In this document: piece by piece, positions 26,453 through 33,811 of the stretch | Position numbering within the stretch: the first letter of the stretch is position 1 | How the letters are laid out: every line of letters starts with the position of its first letter | Source: Deltaproteobacteria bacterium | Lineage (GTDB): Bacteria > Desulfobacterota > Desulfobacteria > Desulfobacterales > ETH-SRB1 | Direction: 5' to 3' | DNA length: 34,574 bases | NCBI GenBank assembly: GCA_030272815.1 | Contig: JAJSZT010000036.1 | Span: 1 to 34,574, forward strand | Notes under the pieces: model-generated | The model's database searches: none | The model's input: the letters and a program-made list of their open reading frames with translations, nothing else | What the model was told of the DNA's origin: nothing | Program-made: the position numbers and the translations under genes

Positions 26453-27003
26453 TTACTCATCTAATTCGTTCACTATTCTTACTATGCCATCACGCATAAG
26501 GGGTACATTGAAATTCAGGACTAATCCTAAATGAAGACCTGACAATTTGAGATACGTCAAGAGTTGTGCCTTGTGAATAGGCTCAATCTTTTCGCATGAC
26601 TTCAGTTCAAGTATGATTTCGTCTTCAACAACTATATCCAGCCTGTAACCGCAATCCAGCTTCTTATTTTTATACGTTATACCTAAGTTGAGCGATTTTT
26701 TGCGAAGAAATGTGCCAAGGTCTTGATGCAGCAAGGTTTGCGAAAATCGGAGGCATACCAATGGATATGTCGAGACTTTTCGCAAGCCCTTGATGCGCAA
26801 GAGATTGGTGCAGGTCGAGTAAAAAATCGCTCAATTTAGGTTATAGGTAGTGCCTTCTGTCTTTCGAATCCCAAACCTCGGAGACTCAATTCATAACATA
26901 AGCATTCTTCATATGTAGATTCCAGCAGGCCTGGCCCCAAGGTCTTATGTACTTCAATAGCAGCGCCTATAATCTTACTGCTTAATTTATTAATATCTAT
27001 CAC
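26453..27003 (-). pseudogene. GxxExxY protein gene (PD-(D/E)XK-type), broken by a MITE
   Basis: The N-terminal half starts at GTG 27003 ([20 protein letters not shown], then [17 protein letters not shown], the GxxExxY motif) and meets a TAA at 26836-26838 contributed by an inserted element. The C-terminal half resumes at 26676 (ITYKNKKLDCGYRLD, IILELKSCEK, AQLLTYLKLSG) and ends at TAA 26453. D and ExK residues fit the PD-(D/E)XK nuclease fold assigned to this family. Removing 159 bp plus one 5-bp duplication gives an uninterrupted 128-residue protein, the family's usual size. It interrupts the gsp operon and has the same orientation. An ORF starting at 26800 is only the C half fused to MITE sequence. 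Confidence 0.88.
26682..26840. mobile_element. 159-bp MITE inserted in the GxxExxY gene
   Basis: Terminal inverted repeats of 20 bp, CCTAAGTTGAGCGATTTTTT at 26682-26701 and its complement with one mismatch at 26821-26840, bound a non-coding 159-bp element. A perfect 5-bp target duplication TTATA lies at 26677-26681 and 26841-26845. Joining the outer flanks at one TTATA recreates the host gene's frame. No transposase is encoded, so it must be moved in trans. The parent family is not identified; CC-ended repeats and a 5-bp duplication are compatible with IS1380-like or other DDE families. Confidence 0.88.
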
Positions 27004-27032
27004 GATCCAATCGTTTGAATGTCCTGAAAGCG

Positions 27033-27112
27033 TTAGATTTTTTTCCTTTCTGTCCTCTCAACAGAAAGGAAAATCTTTTTTCTCTTTGCGTTCTCTGCGT
27101 CTCTGCGGTGAG
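27033..27112. repeat. Right flanking repeat of the GxxExxY island
   Basis: It contains a perfect 13-bp hairpin TTTTCCTTTCTGT at 27041-27053 paired with 27061-27073, loop CCTCTCA, which is the reverse complement of the loop in the left repeat. It continues with TTTGCGTTCTCTGCGTCTCT (27085-27104) and GCGGTGAG, matching the left repeat in inverse orientation. Confidence 0.7.
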
Positions 27113-27169
27113 CACCATTGCTTGTGCCTTGCTGGCAGCACTGTTGGGAGGAAACAATGGGCATACCGC

Positions 27170-27622
27170 TTATTCAATTTCCCAATTGTTAATATCCTTA
27201 TTTTTGTCTTCCCCACCGGAAACACCGTCAGCTCCGTATGAAATTATGTCGAAGTCGCCGTTAACGCCCGGACAAAGATAAATATACTCATTTCCCCAGG
27301 GATCTTTCGGGACCCTGTTTTTTTCAAGATAACCACCCTTACGCCACTTCTTTGCCAGAGTTCCTGTTTCAGGTTGAACAACCAGCGCTTGCAAACCCTG
27401 TTCTGTGCCTGGATACACGCCGCTGTCAAGCTTGTATAATTTTAGCGCCGTTTCCAGACTGGCCATATCAAGCCTTGCTTTAACCTGTCTTGCTTCATCA
27501 GGGCGACCCATTATTCTCGGCGTGACATACATGGCGAGAATGCCCAATATTATTATAACAACCATCAATTCAATAAGTGTAAATCCACGAACATTTTTTA
27601 TAAGAGGTACTTTTATATTCAT
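27170..27622 (-). CDS. gspG: Type II secretion major pseudopilin GspG
   Basis: The 150-residue product has leader [13 protein letters not shown] and mature start [20 protein letters not shown] with Glu+5. The body shows the GspG signatures [36 protein letters not shown] and [10 protein letters not shown], and the calcium-binding loop near [15 protein letters not shown]. It is the repeating subunit of the pseudopilus. The ATG follows GGAGG. In this operon it is separated from gspH by the GxxExxY island. Confidence 0.96.
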   Translation of the reverse strand: MNIKVPLIKNVRGFTLIELMVVIIILGILAMYVTPRIMGRPDEARQVKARLDMASLETALKLYKLDSGVYPGTEQGLQALVVQPETGTLAKKWRKGGYLEKNRVPKDPWGNEYIYLCPGVNGDFDIISYGADGVSGGEDKNKDINNWEIE

Positions 27623-27675
27623 TCATCCTCCGCTTAGATATTTTAACAGGGTTCCACAATCCCCAATCCCTGCCC

Positions 27676-28902
27676 TTACATAATAAACTGATTCATCTCA
27701 AAGATCGGAAGGCATATAGAAAGGACAATAAAGCCGATAATAACGCCCATAAATAATATTATAGCAGGTTCAAGCAAAGATGTCATGCTAATCATGGTTG
27801 TTTCAACTTCGTTTTCAAATAGATCTGCGATTTTATTAAGCATGGTTTCCAGCTTGCCGCTTTGTTCTCCGACCTGGATCATCTGGATGGAAAGATAAGG
27901 AATTGCTTTGAATGCCGCAAGGGATGCTCCAAGGCTCTGCCCTTTTCCGACTTCTTTAGCAGCATCCTCAATAGCATTGGAGATCAATACATTACCTGTG
28001 ATATTCTTTGCAATCTCCAGGGCGGACAACATGGAAACACCGTTTTCAAGAAGAGATGCCAGTGTTCGCGCAAAACGGGCAACAGCCATTTTTTTGACCA
28101 GAGCGCCTATGCCTGGCAGATAAAGCACAGTTTTATCAATCAGATATATCCCTTTTTTAGTTTTTTTGATGTTATGATAAGTAAGTATGATTGCTGCTAT
28201 CAGGATAATGATAACATACCAGTAAGATTTTAAAAGGTCGCTTATGGCAATAAGCAAGAGGGTGGGGGTGGGAAGAACCTGGTTCATATCGGAAAAGATT
28301 GAGGTTATGGTCGGGACAATAAAGGTCAAAAGAATAAACAGAACAAGCGCACCTATAAAGGTCATTAAGACAGGATATGCCAGCAACGATTTTATTCGAT
28401 TGTTTAATGCCTGTTGTTTTTCGGTAATATCTGCGAGCCGTTCTAAAACGATATCAAGAGTTCCCGAAGTTTCTCCGGCTTGAACCATGTTTATATGTAT
28501 TGGAGGAAAAATAGCCGGATACAGAGACAGCGCAACTGAAAAGCTGTTTCCTTCTACGATTGAATCTTTTACATGGGATAAAATCTTTTTAAATGCTGTG
28601 GAGTGTGTTTGGGGTATCAGAGCGTCAAGGGCTGTTACAAGCGGAAACCCGGCGCTGATCAGTGTGGCCAGTTGCCTTGTCATCATCGAAACTTCAGATG
28701 GTTTGACACGGTTAAATCGGTGCAGATCAAAATAAGTCCGCATCTCCTTTTTTTTTGGGATATCATCAACTTCTTTAATGGAAACCGGAAAAATGCCGGA
28801 ATTGCGAAGCTTTTGACGAACCGAAAGAGCACTTTCAGAATTAATGACACCTGAAGCATTCTTACCCTTTATGTCTATTGCTTTATATTCGTATACAGGC
28901 AT
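27676..28902 (-). CDS. gspF: Type II secretion inner-membrane platform protein GspF
   Basis: The 408-residue protein has the two T2SF domains of GspF (first about 70-195 with MTRQLATLISAGFPLVTALD and VQAGETSGTLD; second about 270-395 with RFARTLASLLENGVSMLSALE, QVGEQSGKLE) and three transmembrane helices (near 170, 225 and 380). It forms the platform core next to GspE. It starts MPVYEYKAIDIKGK as typical. It is the first gene of this operon. Confidence 0.96.
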   Translation of the reverse strand: MPVYEYKAIDIKGKNASGVINSESALSVRQKLRNSGIFPVSIKEVDDIPKKKEMRTYFDLHRFNRVKPSEVSMMTRQLATLISAGFPLVTALDALIPQTHSTAFKKILSHVKDSIVEGNSFSVALSLYPAIFPPIHINMVQAGETSGTLDIVLERLADITEKQQALNNRIKSLLAYPVLMTFIGALVLFILLTFIVPTITSIFSDMNQVLPTPTLLLIAISDLLKSYWYVIIILIAAIILTYHNIKKTKKGIYLIDKTVLYLPGIGALVKKMAVARFARTLASLLENGVSMLSALEIAKNITGNVLISNAIEDAAKEVGKGQSLGASLAAFKAIPYLSIQMIQVGEQSGKLETMLNKIADLFENEVETTMISMTSLLEPAIILFMGVIIGFIVLSICLPIFEMNQFIM

Positions 28903-28946
28903 TTAATATCACTATCCGAACATTAATATTGTTATTCTTTTTTCCC

Positions 28947-28976
28947 AAAAAGAAAGGCGGTTCCCTAAACACCGCC
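28947..28976 (-). terminator. Terminator-like hairpin upstream of gspF
   Basis: Read on the - strand, GGCGGT (28976-28971) pairs with ACCGCC (28961-28956) across a 9-nt loop and is followed by TTTCTTTTT (28955-28947). It lies 45 bp before the gspF start. It could stop transcription entering from 29 kb, or act as a leader attenuator for the gsp operon. The stem is short, so the call is tentative. The perfect 14-bp palindrome CCCCCTCGAGGGGG lies next to it at 28985-28998. Confidence 0.35.
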
Positions 28977-29048
28977 CCCCATTTCCCCCTCGAGGGGGTG
29001 TTATTTCACTTGAGAGTTTTCTAAAATGTTAACTACTTTTATATATAA

Positions 29049-29258
29049 ATGAAGTATGCCGAAAAATCAATTGAATCTTTAAGAACAAGGCTTAATGAAT
29101 TCATCAGGTTCCTTGAAAAGCTGCCTGTTGAATCTCCTCAGGATATTTCTTACAGGCATTTGAGAAAATTCGTTAGCAAATGTGGGAAACCCTTGCTTCA
29201 TGTGAGGAAAGCACGTATCGAAAACAAAGATAGACATTCTGAGTTTTCCATCCTTTGA
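29049..29258 (+). pseudogene. Possible fragment of a tyrosine recombinase N-terminal domain
   Basis: The 69-residue frame has a pattern like the SAM-like core-binding domain of phage-type integrases: a helix (YAEKSIESLRTRLNEFIRFL) followed by PQDISYRHLRKFV, then unrelated charged sequence. No catalytic domain follows, and there is no convincing SD. If real, it is a decayed remnant; it may also be a chance frame. It lies alone between gspF and the STN-like gene. Confidence 0.3.
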
Positions 29259-29561
29259 ACTATCCTGAAACTATGTAAAAAATGTAATAGAATTTATGTA
29301 ATTAACCTCCTAATTTCACACTTTTTTTCACTTTTCATTTTTCTCTATATTCTGTATAATTGAGTTAATTATCTGTAATCTAAAACAGATTTTCCCTGGT
29401 ACTTAAATTTGCATGATTTTTGCATATAGTGCTGAGTTTAAAGTATTATTAGAAATAATAAAAAAATACATAGCCAATTATTGGGAATAAATGAAAAAAA
29501 TCACCATAATTCGACCTTATTTCTATTCCTTTAACCCTATCCATAGAAGGACTCCTATAGC
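29259..29561 (+). promoter_or_regulatory. AT-rich spacer with one promoter candidate
   Basis: This 303-bp stretch has no gene. TATAAT at 29355-29360 has TTTTCA (29332-29337) 17 bp upstream, a fair sigma-70 candidate for the STN-like gene, about 200 bp before its start. A direct repeat of TTTGCAT lies at 29408-29426. Nothing else stands out. Confidence 0.35.
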
Positions 29562-30155
29562 ATGGTCAGAAAAAACTCAGATCTATTTCTTTGTATCTTA
29601 ATTACTTTTTTCATTGCATTTTGGTCAAGGGCTGATGGCGCAACTGTCATAAAGGAAGACCTGAACATTAAGTTTGATAAAGGCAAGCTCTCTGTTGATA
29701 TAAGAGATATAGATGTTAAGGTGGTTTTTAGTGCATTGGAGGAAGAAGGCAAGATAGAAATTTTCAACAAGAAGATTTTACCGGATAGAAAAATCAGCAT
29801 AAAATTCAATGATTTAAAGACAGAAAAAGGTATCAGGAAATTGATGCACGCTTGTGGTGTTGAGAATTACGCGACTATATTCACAAAGGGGGCTAAAACA
29901 GGTGAACCAAGAGTCGCAAAGTTAATACTCGTAAAGACAGGAATTGGTCCTGCACCAATTGAGAAAAAAATCGAGGTGCCAATTGAGAAAAAAATCAAGG
30001 CAACCAAAGTCAGCGAAAAGGAGATTGAAAAGGCTGAGAGGGAGACACTTATTAAGACAATAATGCCAATGCTGGAGGGGGTCGATGAAAAGACCCGGCA
30101 GGATATAATAGATGAAATTATGGAGGGGGAACTCACTATACTTGATGAAGATTGA
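29562..30155 (+). CDS. Exported protein with STN/secretin-N0-like domain
   Basis: The 197-residue product has a signal peptide (LFLCILITFFIAFWSRADGA) and a domain of about 70 residues resembling the STN/secretin short domain: LSVDIRDIDVKVVFSALEEE, GKIEIFNKKI, KISIKFNDLKTEKGIRKLM. In secretins and TonB-linked receptors this fold binds partner proteins. Here it stands alone, followed by a duplicated PIEKKI segment and a charged helical C-terminus. It precedes the rhodanese gene by 94 bp and may share its transcript. Role unknown. Confidence 0.65.
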   Translation: MVRKNSDLFLCILITFFIAFWSRADGATVIKEDLNIKFDKGKLSVDIRDIDVKVVFSALEEEGKIEIFNKKILPDRKISIKFNDLKTEKGIRKLMHACGVENYATIFTKGAKTGEPRVAKLILVKTGIGPAPIEKKIEVPIEKKIKATKVSEKEIEKAERETLIKTIMPMLEGVDEKTRQDIIDEIMEGELTILDED

Positions 30156-30249
30156 AAGGAGGTGGTGGTTCTTGAAAGGAAGGAGATAAAATTTGATAGG
30201 TATGTGTGACAATTAGTATTAACAACTCAAAATCAAAAGGAGCCTAGGA

Positions 30250-30927
30250 ATGAAGCTAAAAATATTTACAGTCTTGACAATAGCCGTGTTTGTATCGTCG
30301 GTGATGGCCATAGGAAGCGCAGAGGCATTTGATCAAATAAGCGCGCAAAACGCATATGATATGGTGGTCACAAAGGATGTGGGCGTGGTCACAACGGATT
30401 TGGGCGGCCCTAAGCTTAAGGAAGTCGAACCAGCCCTCATAGATATCAGAACACTGGCAGAGTGTTCCTGGGTGGGAAGTCCTGCTGACGAAAACGGAAA
30501 TCCGATTGCTGTCAATTTTCCCTATAAGCTGTGGACACATCGAATTGATTGTGAAACGCGTAAGCCCATTTTAAGAACCGTTAAACATCTTTTTGGCTTC
30601 CTTATAAGACGCACATTTCCTGATAAAGACACTCCACTTATGCTTATGTGCCGAAGTGGAAAACGTAGTGACGAAGCAGCCAAATATCTGGAAACAACTC
30701 TCGGATATAACAACGTTTACGAGATTGATATTCAAGGTGAAAATGGTGGACCTGGACGCGGTGGCTTTCAAGGCAGTAGCAAAAGCAGTCCTTCTGGCTT
30801 TGGGGGTTATAGAGGCTGGCCTGGAAGATGTGATCCAAGTGACTCAGTCTCCTGGATGGATACCGGCCTTCCCATAACACAGAAATTAGATTGCAGTAAA
30901 ATCTGGCCATATATGTGGCGCAGGTAA
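30250..30927 (+). CDS. Periplasmic rhodanese-domain protein
   Basis: The 225-residue protein has a signal peptide (residues 1-26, cut near SAEA) and a single rhodanese domain with DIRTLAECSWVGSP and active-site loop CRSGKRS (C134-S140), so the catalytic cysteine is present. After the domain comes a glycine-rich stretch (about 164-193: GGPGRGGFQG, GFGGYRGWPG), then WMDTGLPITQKLD, a tail seen in exported rhodaneses. It probably transfers or carries sulfane sulfur outside the cytoplasm. SD AAGGAG precedes the ATG, and a strong terminator follows. Confidence 0.85.
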   Translation: MKLKIFTVLTIAVFVSSVMAIGSAEAFDQISAQNAYDMVVTKDVGVVTTDLGGPKLKEVEPALIDIRTLAECSWVGSPADENGNPIAVNFPYKLWTHRIDCETRKPILRTVKHLFGFLIRRTFPDKDTPLMLMCRSGKRSDEAAKYLETTLGYNNVYEIDIQGENGGPGRGGFQGSSKSSPSGFGGYRGWPGRCDPSDSVSWMDTGLPITQKLDCSKIWPYMWRR

Positions 30928-30953
30928 ACCGGAGATTAGACCGCATACTGTAT

Positions 30954-30990
30954 AGGCCTTCTAAGAAGTTTTCTTAGAAGGCCTTTTTTT
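30954..30990 (+). terminator. Intrinsic terminator of the rhodanese gene
   Basis: AGGCCTTCTAAGAA (30954-30967) pairs perfectly with 30971-30984 over 14 bp with a 3-nt loop, followed by a T run to 30990. It works for the + strand only: on the - strand the stem is not followed by U residues. The stop codon of the convergent lipoprotein gene lies within its T run. Confidence 0.9.
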
Positions 30991-31822
30991 AATCCCATTC
31001 TTCTTCATAGATTTCCGCATTCTTTGCCTGTTCAGGGAGTTTAATAGCCAATAATTTGTTATGGTCATGGTATGTATAAATTGTTTTTACATTGATTATC
31101 ATTTTAAATGACTCATTCATTATCTCTTTCTCGATTACCGCTTTCATCTGCATATGGCATTTTACAGGAAGAAATGTATCTTTTGATGTCCACATCTTCA
31201 TATCCATCTCTTTAACCACATCTCTATAATCCAAATTAAGTAGTTTCAAAAGAGGGTGTTCTTCCTCCTGCTCCATTATTACCTTCCAGAAAACCTCTTT
31301 ATCAGGTTCTATGGTGAGCAAATAACAATCAAGTTTTCCAAGGGTTTCATCCTGCGAGTTAGTTATCTTAGAGGTCATAAGCAATTCCATCTGCTTTTTT
31401 AGATGATTCTCATTATCAAATTTGTTCCCAGGCACCTCAAATTTTTTCCAGCAACCGTCTTTCCCGCGACTTTGTAAATAAAGATATTCCATAGTATCAA
31501 AAATATACATCTTAGTCCGGGTTGACCTGGATTGCGCTTTATCAGTAGTCCATTCATCAATGTTAATCGATACTTTCATCTTCTTGTTTTTGACATCCAC
31601 ATGGCCGTTGCCCTTTGATCTCAAAATTTCAGGTGAATCCTCCCCTGTAATAGATGTTTCTATATACCTGTCCATGTCATAATAATAACTTTCTATATTC
31701 TTTGAGACTTCTATGACATTCCCTCTTATTTGCCCACCGGTAATGGCCTTTATACAACCATGGGAAATAATAAAAGGGGATATTATTAAGCAGATTATTA
31801 AAAGAAAAGAAATTCGAGTCAT
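30989..31822 (-). CDS. Putative lipoprotein of unknown function
   Basis: From ATG 31822, behind the SD GAGGTGG, the product has 277 residues with a lipoprotein-type signal (LLIICLIISPFIISHGC, probable lipidated Cys at 23). The rest is soluble and beta-rich, with KMKVSINIDEWTTDK, KMYIFDTMEYLYL and MKMWTSKDTFLPVKCHMQM. That pattern resembles LolA/LppX-like or DUF-type outer-membrane lipid-carrier folds, but I do not recognise the family with confidence. The open frame extends to 31864 without an SD. Confidence 0.7.
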   Translation of the reverse strand: MTRISFLLIICLIISPFIISHGCIKAITGGQIRGNVIEVSKNIESYYYDMDRYIETSITGEDSPEILRSKGNGHVDVKNKKMKVSINIDEWTTDKAQSRSTRTKMYIFDTMEYLYLQSRGKDGCWKKFEVPGNKFDNENHLKKQMELLMTSKITNSQDETLGKLDCYLLTIEPDKEVFWKVIMEQEEEHPLLKLLNLDYRDVVKEMDMKMWTSKDTFLPVKCHMQMKAVIEKEIMNESFKMIINVKTIYTYHDHNKLLAIKLPEQAKNAEIYEEEWD

Positions 31823-32118
31823 TATCCACCTCACATTAAGCCAATAAGAATTTCCTCTTAGCACATCATTCCCTGAAAATCAAAATGAGACCTCTAATTG
31901 CCCTGTCTAATTGGCCATATAACGTGCTTTGCATGCCGGTTTATAGCATGGGGTAACGAGAACTGTATTGCGAAGTTAAAAAAGTTGCTGCCCAGGATAT
32001 TCTCATACATCAAATAAGGCAGAATAGAAAAATAAACGCATAAAATCATAGACGAAAGCCAGCGCTGAGATATCAGGGGCCACGCGTAAGACCAATTCGT
32101 TTATGGATTTCTCGTCAT
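31823..32118. other. Spacer with no recognised feature
   Basis: This 296-bp stretch lies between the lipoprotein and toxin genes. I see no open frame with a start and SD, no strong hairpin and no clear promoter. It is downstream of the toxin gene and upstream of the lipoprotein gene, so it should hold the lipoprotein promoter, which I could not pick out. Confidence 0.5.
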
Positions 32119-32442
32119 TTATCTCAAGATTCTATATTCTAACAGTTCCTGCAGATCCCTCCCGCCGTCCAAGATGCAATGAATAAACACGTCATTATCG
32201 ATAATTTGATAGATGATTCGGTATACTTTAACGTGAATTTCCCGATACTCATAAACACCTATTCTTTCAAGCTCCGGTGGAATGTGCCCTCGTTCCGGAT
32301 TGTCTGCCAGACTCATACACGTCTGTTCTAACCGTAAAAATAATTTTTGGGCATTGATCGGAGAGCTCGATTTTCTGACATAATCATAGATTTCATATAA
32401 ATCTTTTTCGGCATCTCCTATTATATGGACCGTAAAACTCAT
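32119..32442 (-). CDS. ParE/RelE-family toxin
   Basis: The 107-residue protein fits the ParE/RelE fold: FTVHIIGDAEKDLYEIYDYV at the start, ADNPERGHIPPEL in the middle and REIHVKVYRIIYQIIDNDVFI then HCILDGGRDLQELL at the end. The R-x-Y/R-I-I-Y block and the terminal strand match ParE-type proteins that act on gyrase, though RelE-type mRNA cleavage cannot be excluded. Its ATG overlaps the antitoxin stop by 4 bp. Confidence 0.88.
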   Translation of the reverse strand: MSFTVHIIGDAEKDLYEIYDYVRKSSSPINAQKLFLRLEQTCMSLADNPERGHIPPELERIGVYEYREIHVKVYRIIYQIIDNDVFIHCILDGGRDLQELLEYRILR

Positions 32443-32723
32443 GAGGTGGAATCATCTTTCATTTTCGTTTTCAGCTCATTGAAAACATCGGCCGCAAGTC
32501 GAACATCTCCTTTGTTCAGACTTTTCCGGCTTTGTGCCAGGATTTTCAGCAGTGCGAGACTTTCCTGGGTCTGTTCGTATTTGCGAATATCCTGAATCAC
32601 CGCCTTTGCTTCCCCCTTTTGCGTGATAACCATTGACTCCTGGTTTTCTGAGATACGTCGAATAATTTCCGCGGCATGAGCTTTAAAATAACTTATGGGT
32701 TTTATCGAAACGCTTAATTTCAT
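32439..32723 (-). CDS. Phd/YefM-family antitoxin
   Basis: The 94-residue product has the Phd/YefM N-terminal DNA-binding domain (VSIKPISYFKAHAAEIIRRI, VITQKGEAKAVIQDIRKYE) and a charged C-terminal arm that would wrap the toxin. It is placed first in the pair, as usual, and should autorepress the promoter just upstream. Overlap with the toxin gene is 4 bp (ATGA). Confidence 0.88.
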   Translation of the reverse strand: MKLSVSIKPISYFKAHAAEIIRRISENQESMVITQKGEAKAVIQDIRKYEQTQESLALLKILAQSRKSLNKGDVRLAADVFNELKTKMKDDSTS

Positions 32724-32755
32724 ATGCAGGCCCTCCCTTTAATGAGACATGACCT

Positions 32756-32785
32756 ATATTAAGACCAAATTTAGACTGGAGTCAA
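32756..32785 (-). promoter_or_regulatory. Promoter of the toxin-antitoxin pair
   Basis: On the - strand, TTGACT (32785-32780) and TAATAT (32761-32756) are separated by 18 bp, and a GGGAGGG SD lies just before the antitoxin ATG. The -10 box is 33 bp upstream of the start codon. I could not define the operator palindrome. Confidence 0.65.
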
Positions 32786-33072
32786 GATTTTTTTGTGGAA
32801 CTACTACGCTGTTTAAACAAACACAGCTTATGAGCCTGAAAAGTATGGCGCTTCATCGTATAAAGAGGCTCTGACAGAACCTGTCATGATTTTTCTATAT
32901 TCTTGGCAATATCATAGTAGTCCACTTCCATGGCCTTAATAGATGGTGTGGGGCTTGTGGAAGAGAAAGAATGTGACTATCCAATTGCGTTGTAGATGCC
33001 AATGCCGCAGATTACATATAAATATCGCAACTGTCTGTGAATAAGGCTGAATGTTTGATTTATAGCAGCTAT
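32786..33072. other. Spacer with possible gene remnant
   Basis: No complete gene is visible. On the - strand a short frame ending at TGA about 32887 reads TPSIKAMEVDYYDIAKNIEK, which looks like the tail of a protein but is closed by a TAG about 30 codons upstream. GTTTAAAC at 32810-32817 is a perfect palindrome. The region otherwise appears decayed. Confidence 0.35.
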
Positions 33073-33188
33073 CTTTAACGCCCAGGATGAGGAGCGCGCA
33101 GTTTGCGTCTGTCTCAATCCGTTTGATGTCATAGCGGTCGCGCTTGCACGGCATTTATTTATTGGCGCGCTCCTTCATCCTGTTATGC
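33073..33188 (-). other. Long imperfect palindrome with attC-like end boxes
   Basis: Arms AGGATGAGGAGCGCGC (33084-33099) and its complement at 33165-33181 match over 16 bp with one unpaired T, around a 65-nt centre. Outside the arms, on the - strand, are GCATAAC at the 5' side and GGGCGTTAAAG at the 3' side, similar to the R-double-prime and R-prime boxes of integron attC sites. The stop of the PEP-CTERM-like gene falls inside the 5' arm. A plain hairpin repeat is the alternative. Confidence 0.4.
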
Positions 33189-33753
33189 CTTTATCGCTAA
33201 AAAATTTTTGTCTAAGCAGGAGGCCCATACCCGAGAGCAATAGAACTACGCTGGATGGCACTGGTACAACCGTCACGTCAATTGATATTCCCCCTGCGTT
33301 GTCTGAATAGGTACCATCAGCTATATAAAAACTCACATCTTCATTCGATAAAAGAGTGAAGTACTCTATTGGAGCATTTGCCAAGGCTATCAAATCTGTT
33401 CGGTAATTCTGAAAGACGCCTCTGTTATTTTCCCAGAACGTTCCGGGAAATTGATTGGCATCGATTGACGCAGATGAAATCGAATAAACGTGAAACCAAC
33501 CATTTGGTTCATCGCCCCATGGATTCAAAGCATTGTATAGGCCGCCATCGGTCACACCTATCGGTAAGACACGATAGTCTCCCGCTTCAAGATTCACTAC
33601 GATAGGATCAGCGATCGTATTCAATTCAGAATTAATGTTGATGATAATACTGGCGGAGGCGGTGTGCGAATAGGCGAGCGTCATGACGAGTAGCGCCACT
33701 ATAACTGTCGGGACTGTATTCATTTTATGTGTATCTTTTCCGGTTGGCTTCAT
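33175..33753 (-). CDS. PEP-CTERM-like surface protein
   Basis: The 192-residue protein has a signal peptide (VIVALLVMTLAYSHTASA, after a polar N-terminus) and a C-terminal sorting-like tail: VPVPSS (163-168), hydrophobic VVLLLSGMGLLL, then basic RQK. This is a variant of the PEP-CTERM tail (VPxPSx then a transmembrane stretch and Arg), which in many Gram-negative bacteria is processed by an exosortase. The middle is beta-rich with no recognised domain. SD AAGGAG precedes the ATG. No exosortase gene is in the window. Confidence 0.75.
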   Translation of the reverse strand: MKPTGKDTHKMNTVPTVIVALLVMTLAYSHTASASIIININSELNTIADPIVVNLEAGDYRVLPIGVTDGGLYNALNPWGDEPNGWFHVYSISSASIDANQFPGTFWENNRGVFQNYRTDLIALANAPIEYFTLLSNEDVSFYIADGTYSDNAGGISIDVTVVPVPSSVVLLLSGMGLLLRQKFFSDKGITG

Positions 33754-33811
33754 AGCCTTCTCCTTCTCATCAGAGATATTTTGACCATAAAAAAAGTTAA
33801 CGGAACAATTG

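Noticed and set aside
26702-26800. N-terminal part of an apparent 115-residue gene starting at 26800
   Set aside because: It is MITE sequence read in frame with the C half of the broken GxxExxY gene.
29397-29416. Sigma-54-like promoter (TGGTAC...TTTGCA) upstream of the STN-like gene
   Set aside because: The GG-to-GC distance is 11 bases instead of the strict 10, and the -24 box is imperfect.
30954-30990. The strong hairpin as a bidirectional terminator
   Set aside because: On the - strand no U-tract follows the stem, so it is called for the + strand only.
32936-33154. 72-codon open frame on the - strand
   Set aside because: It runs through the long palindrome, has no SD, and matches no family I recognise.
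33777-33802. GCGTAAC...GTTAACT between the membrane protein and PEP-CTERM-like genes as a third attC site
   Set aside because: Only about 25 bp long, far below attC length, with no internal arms.
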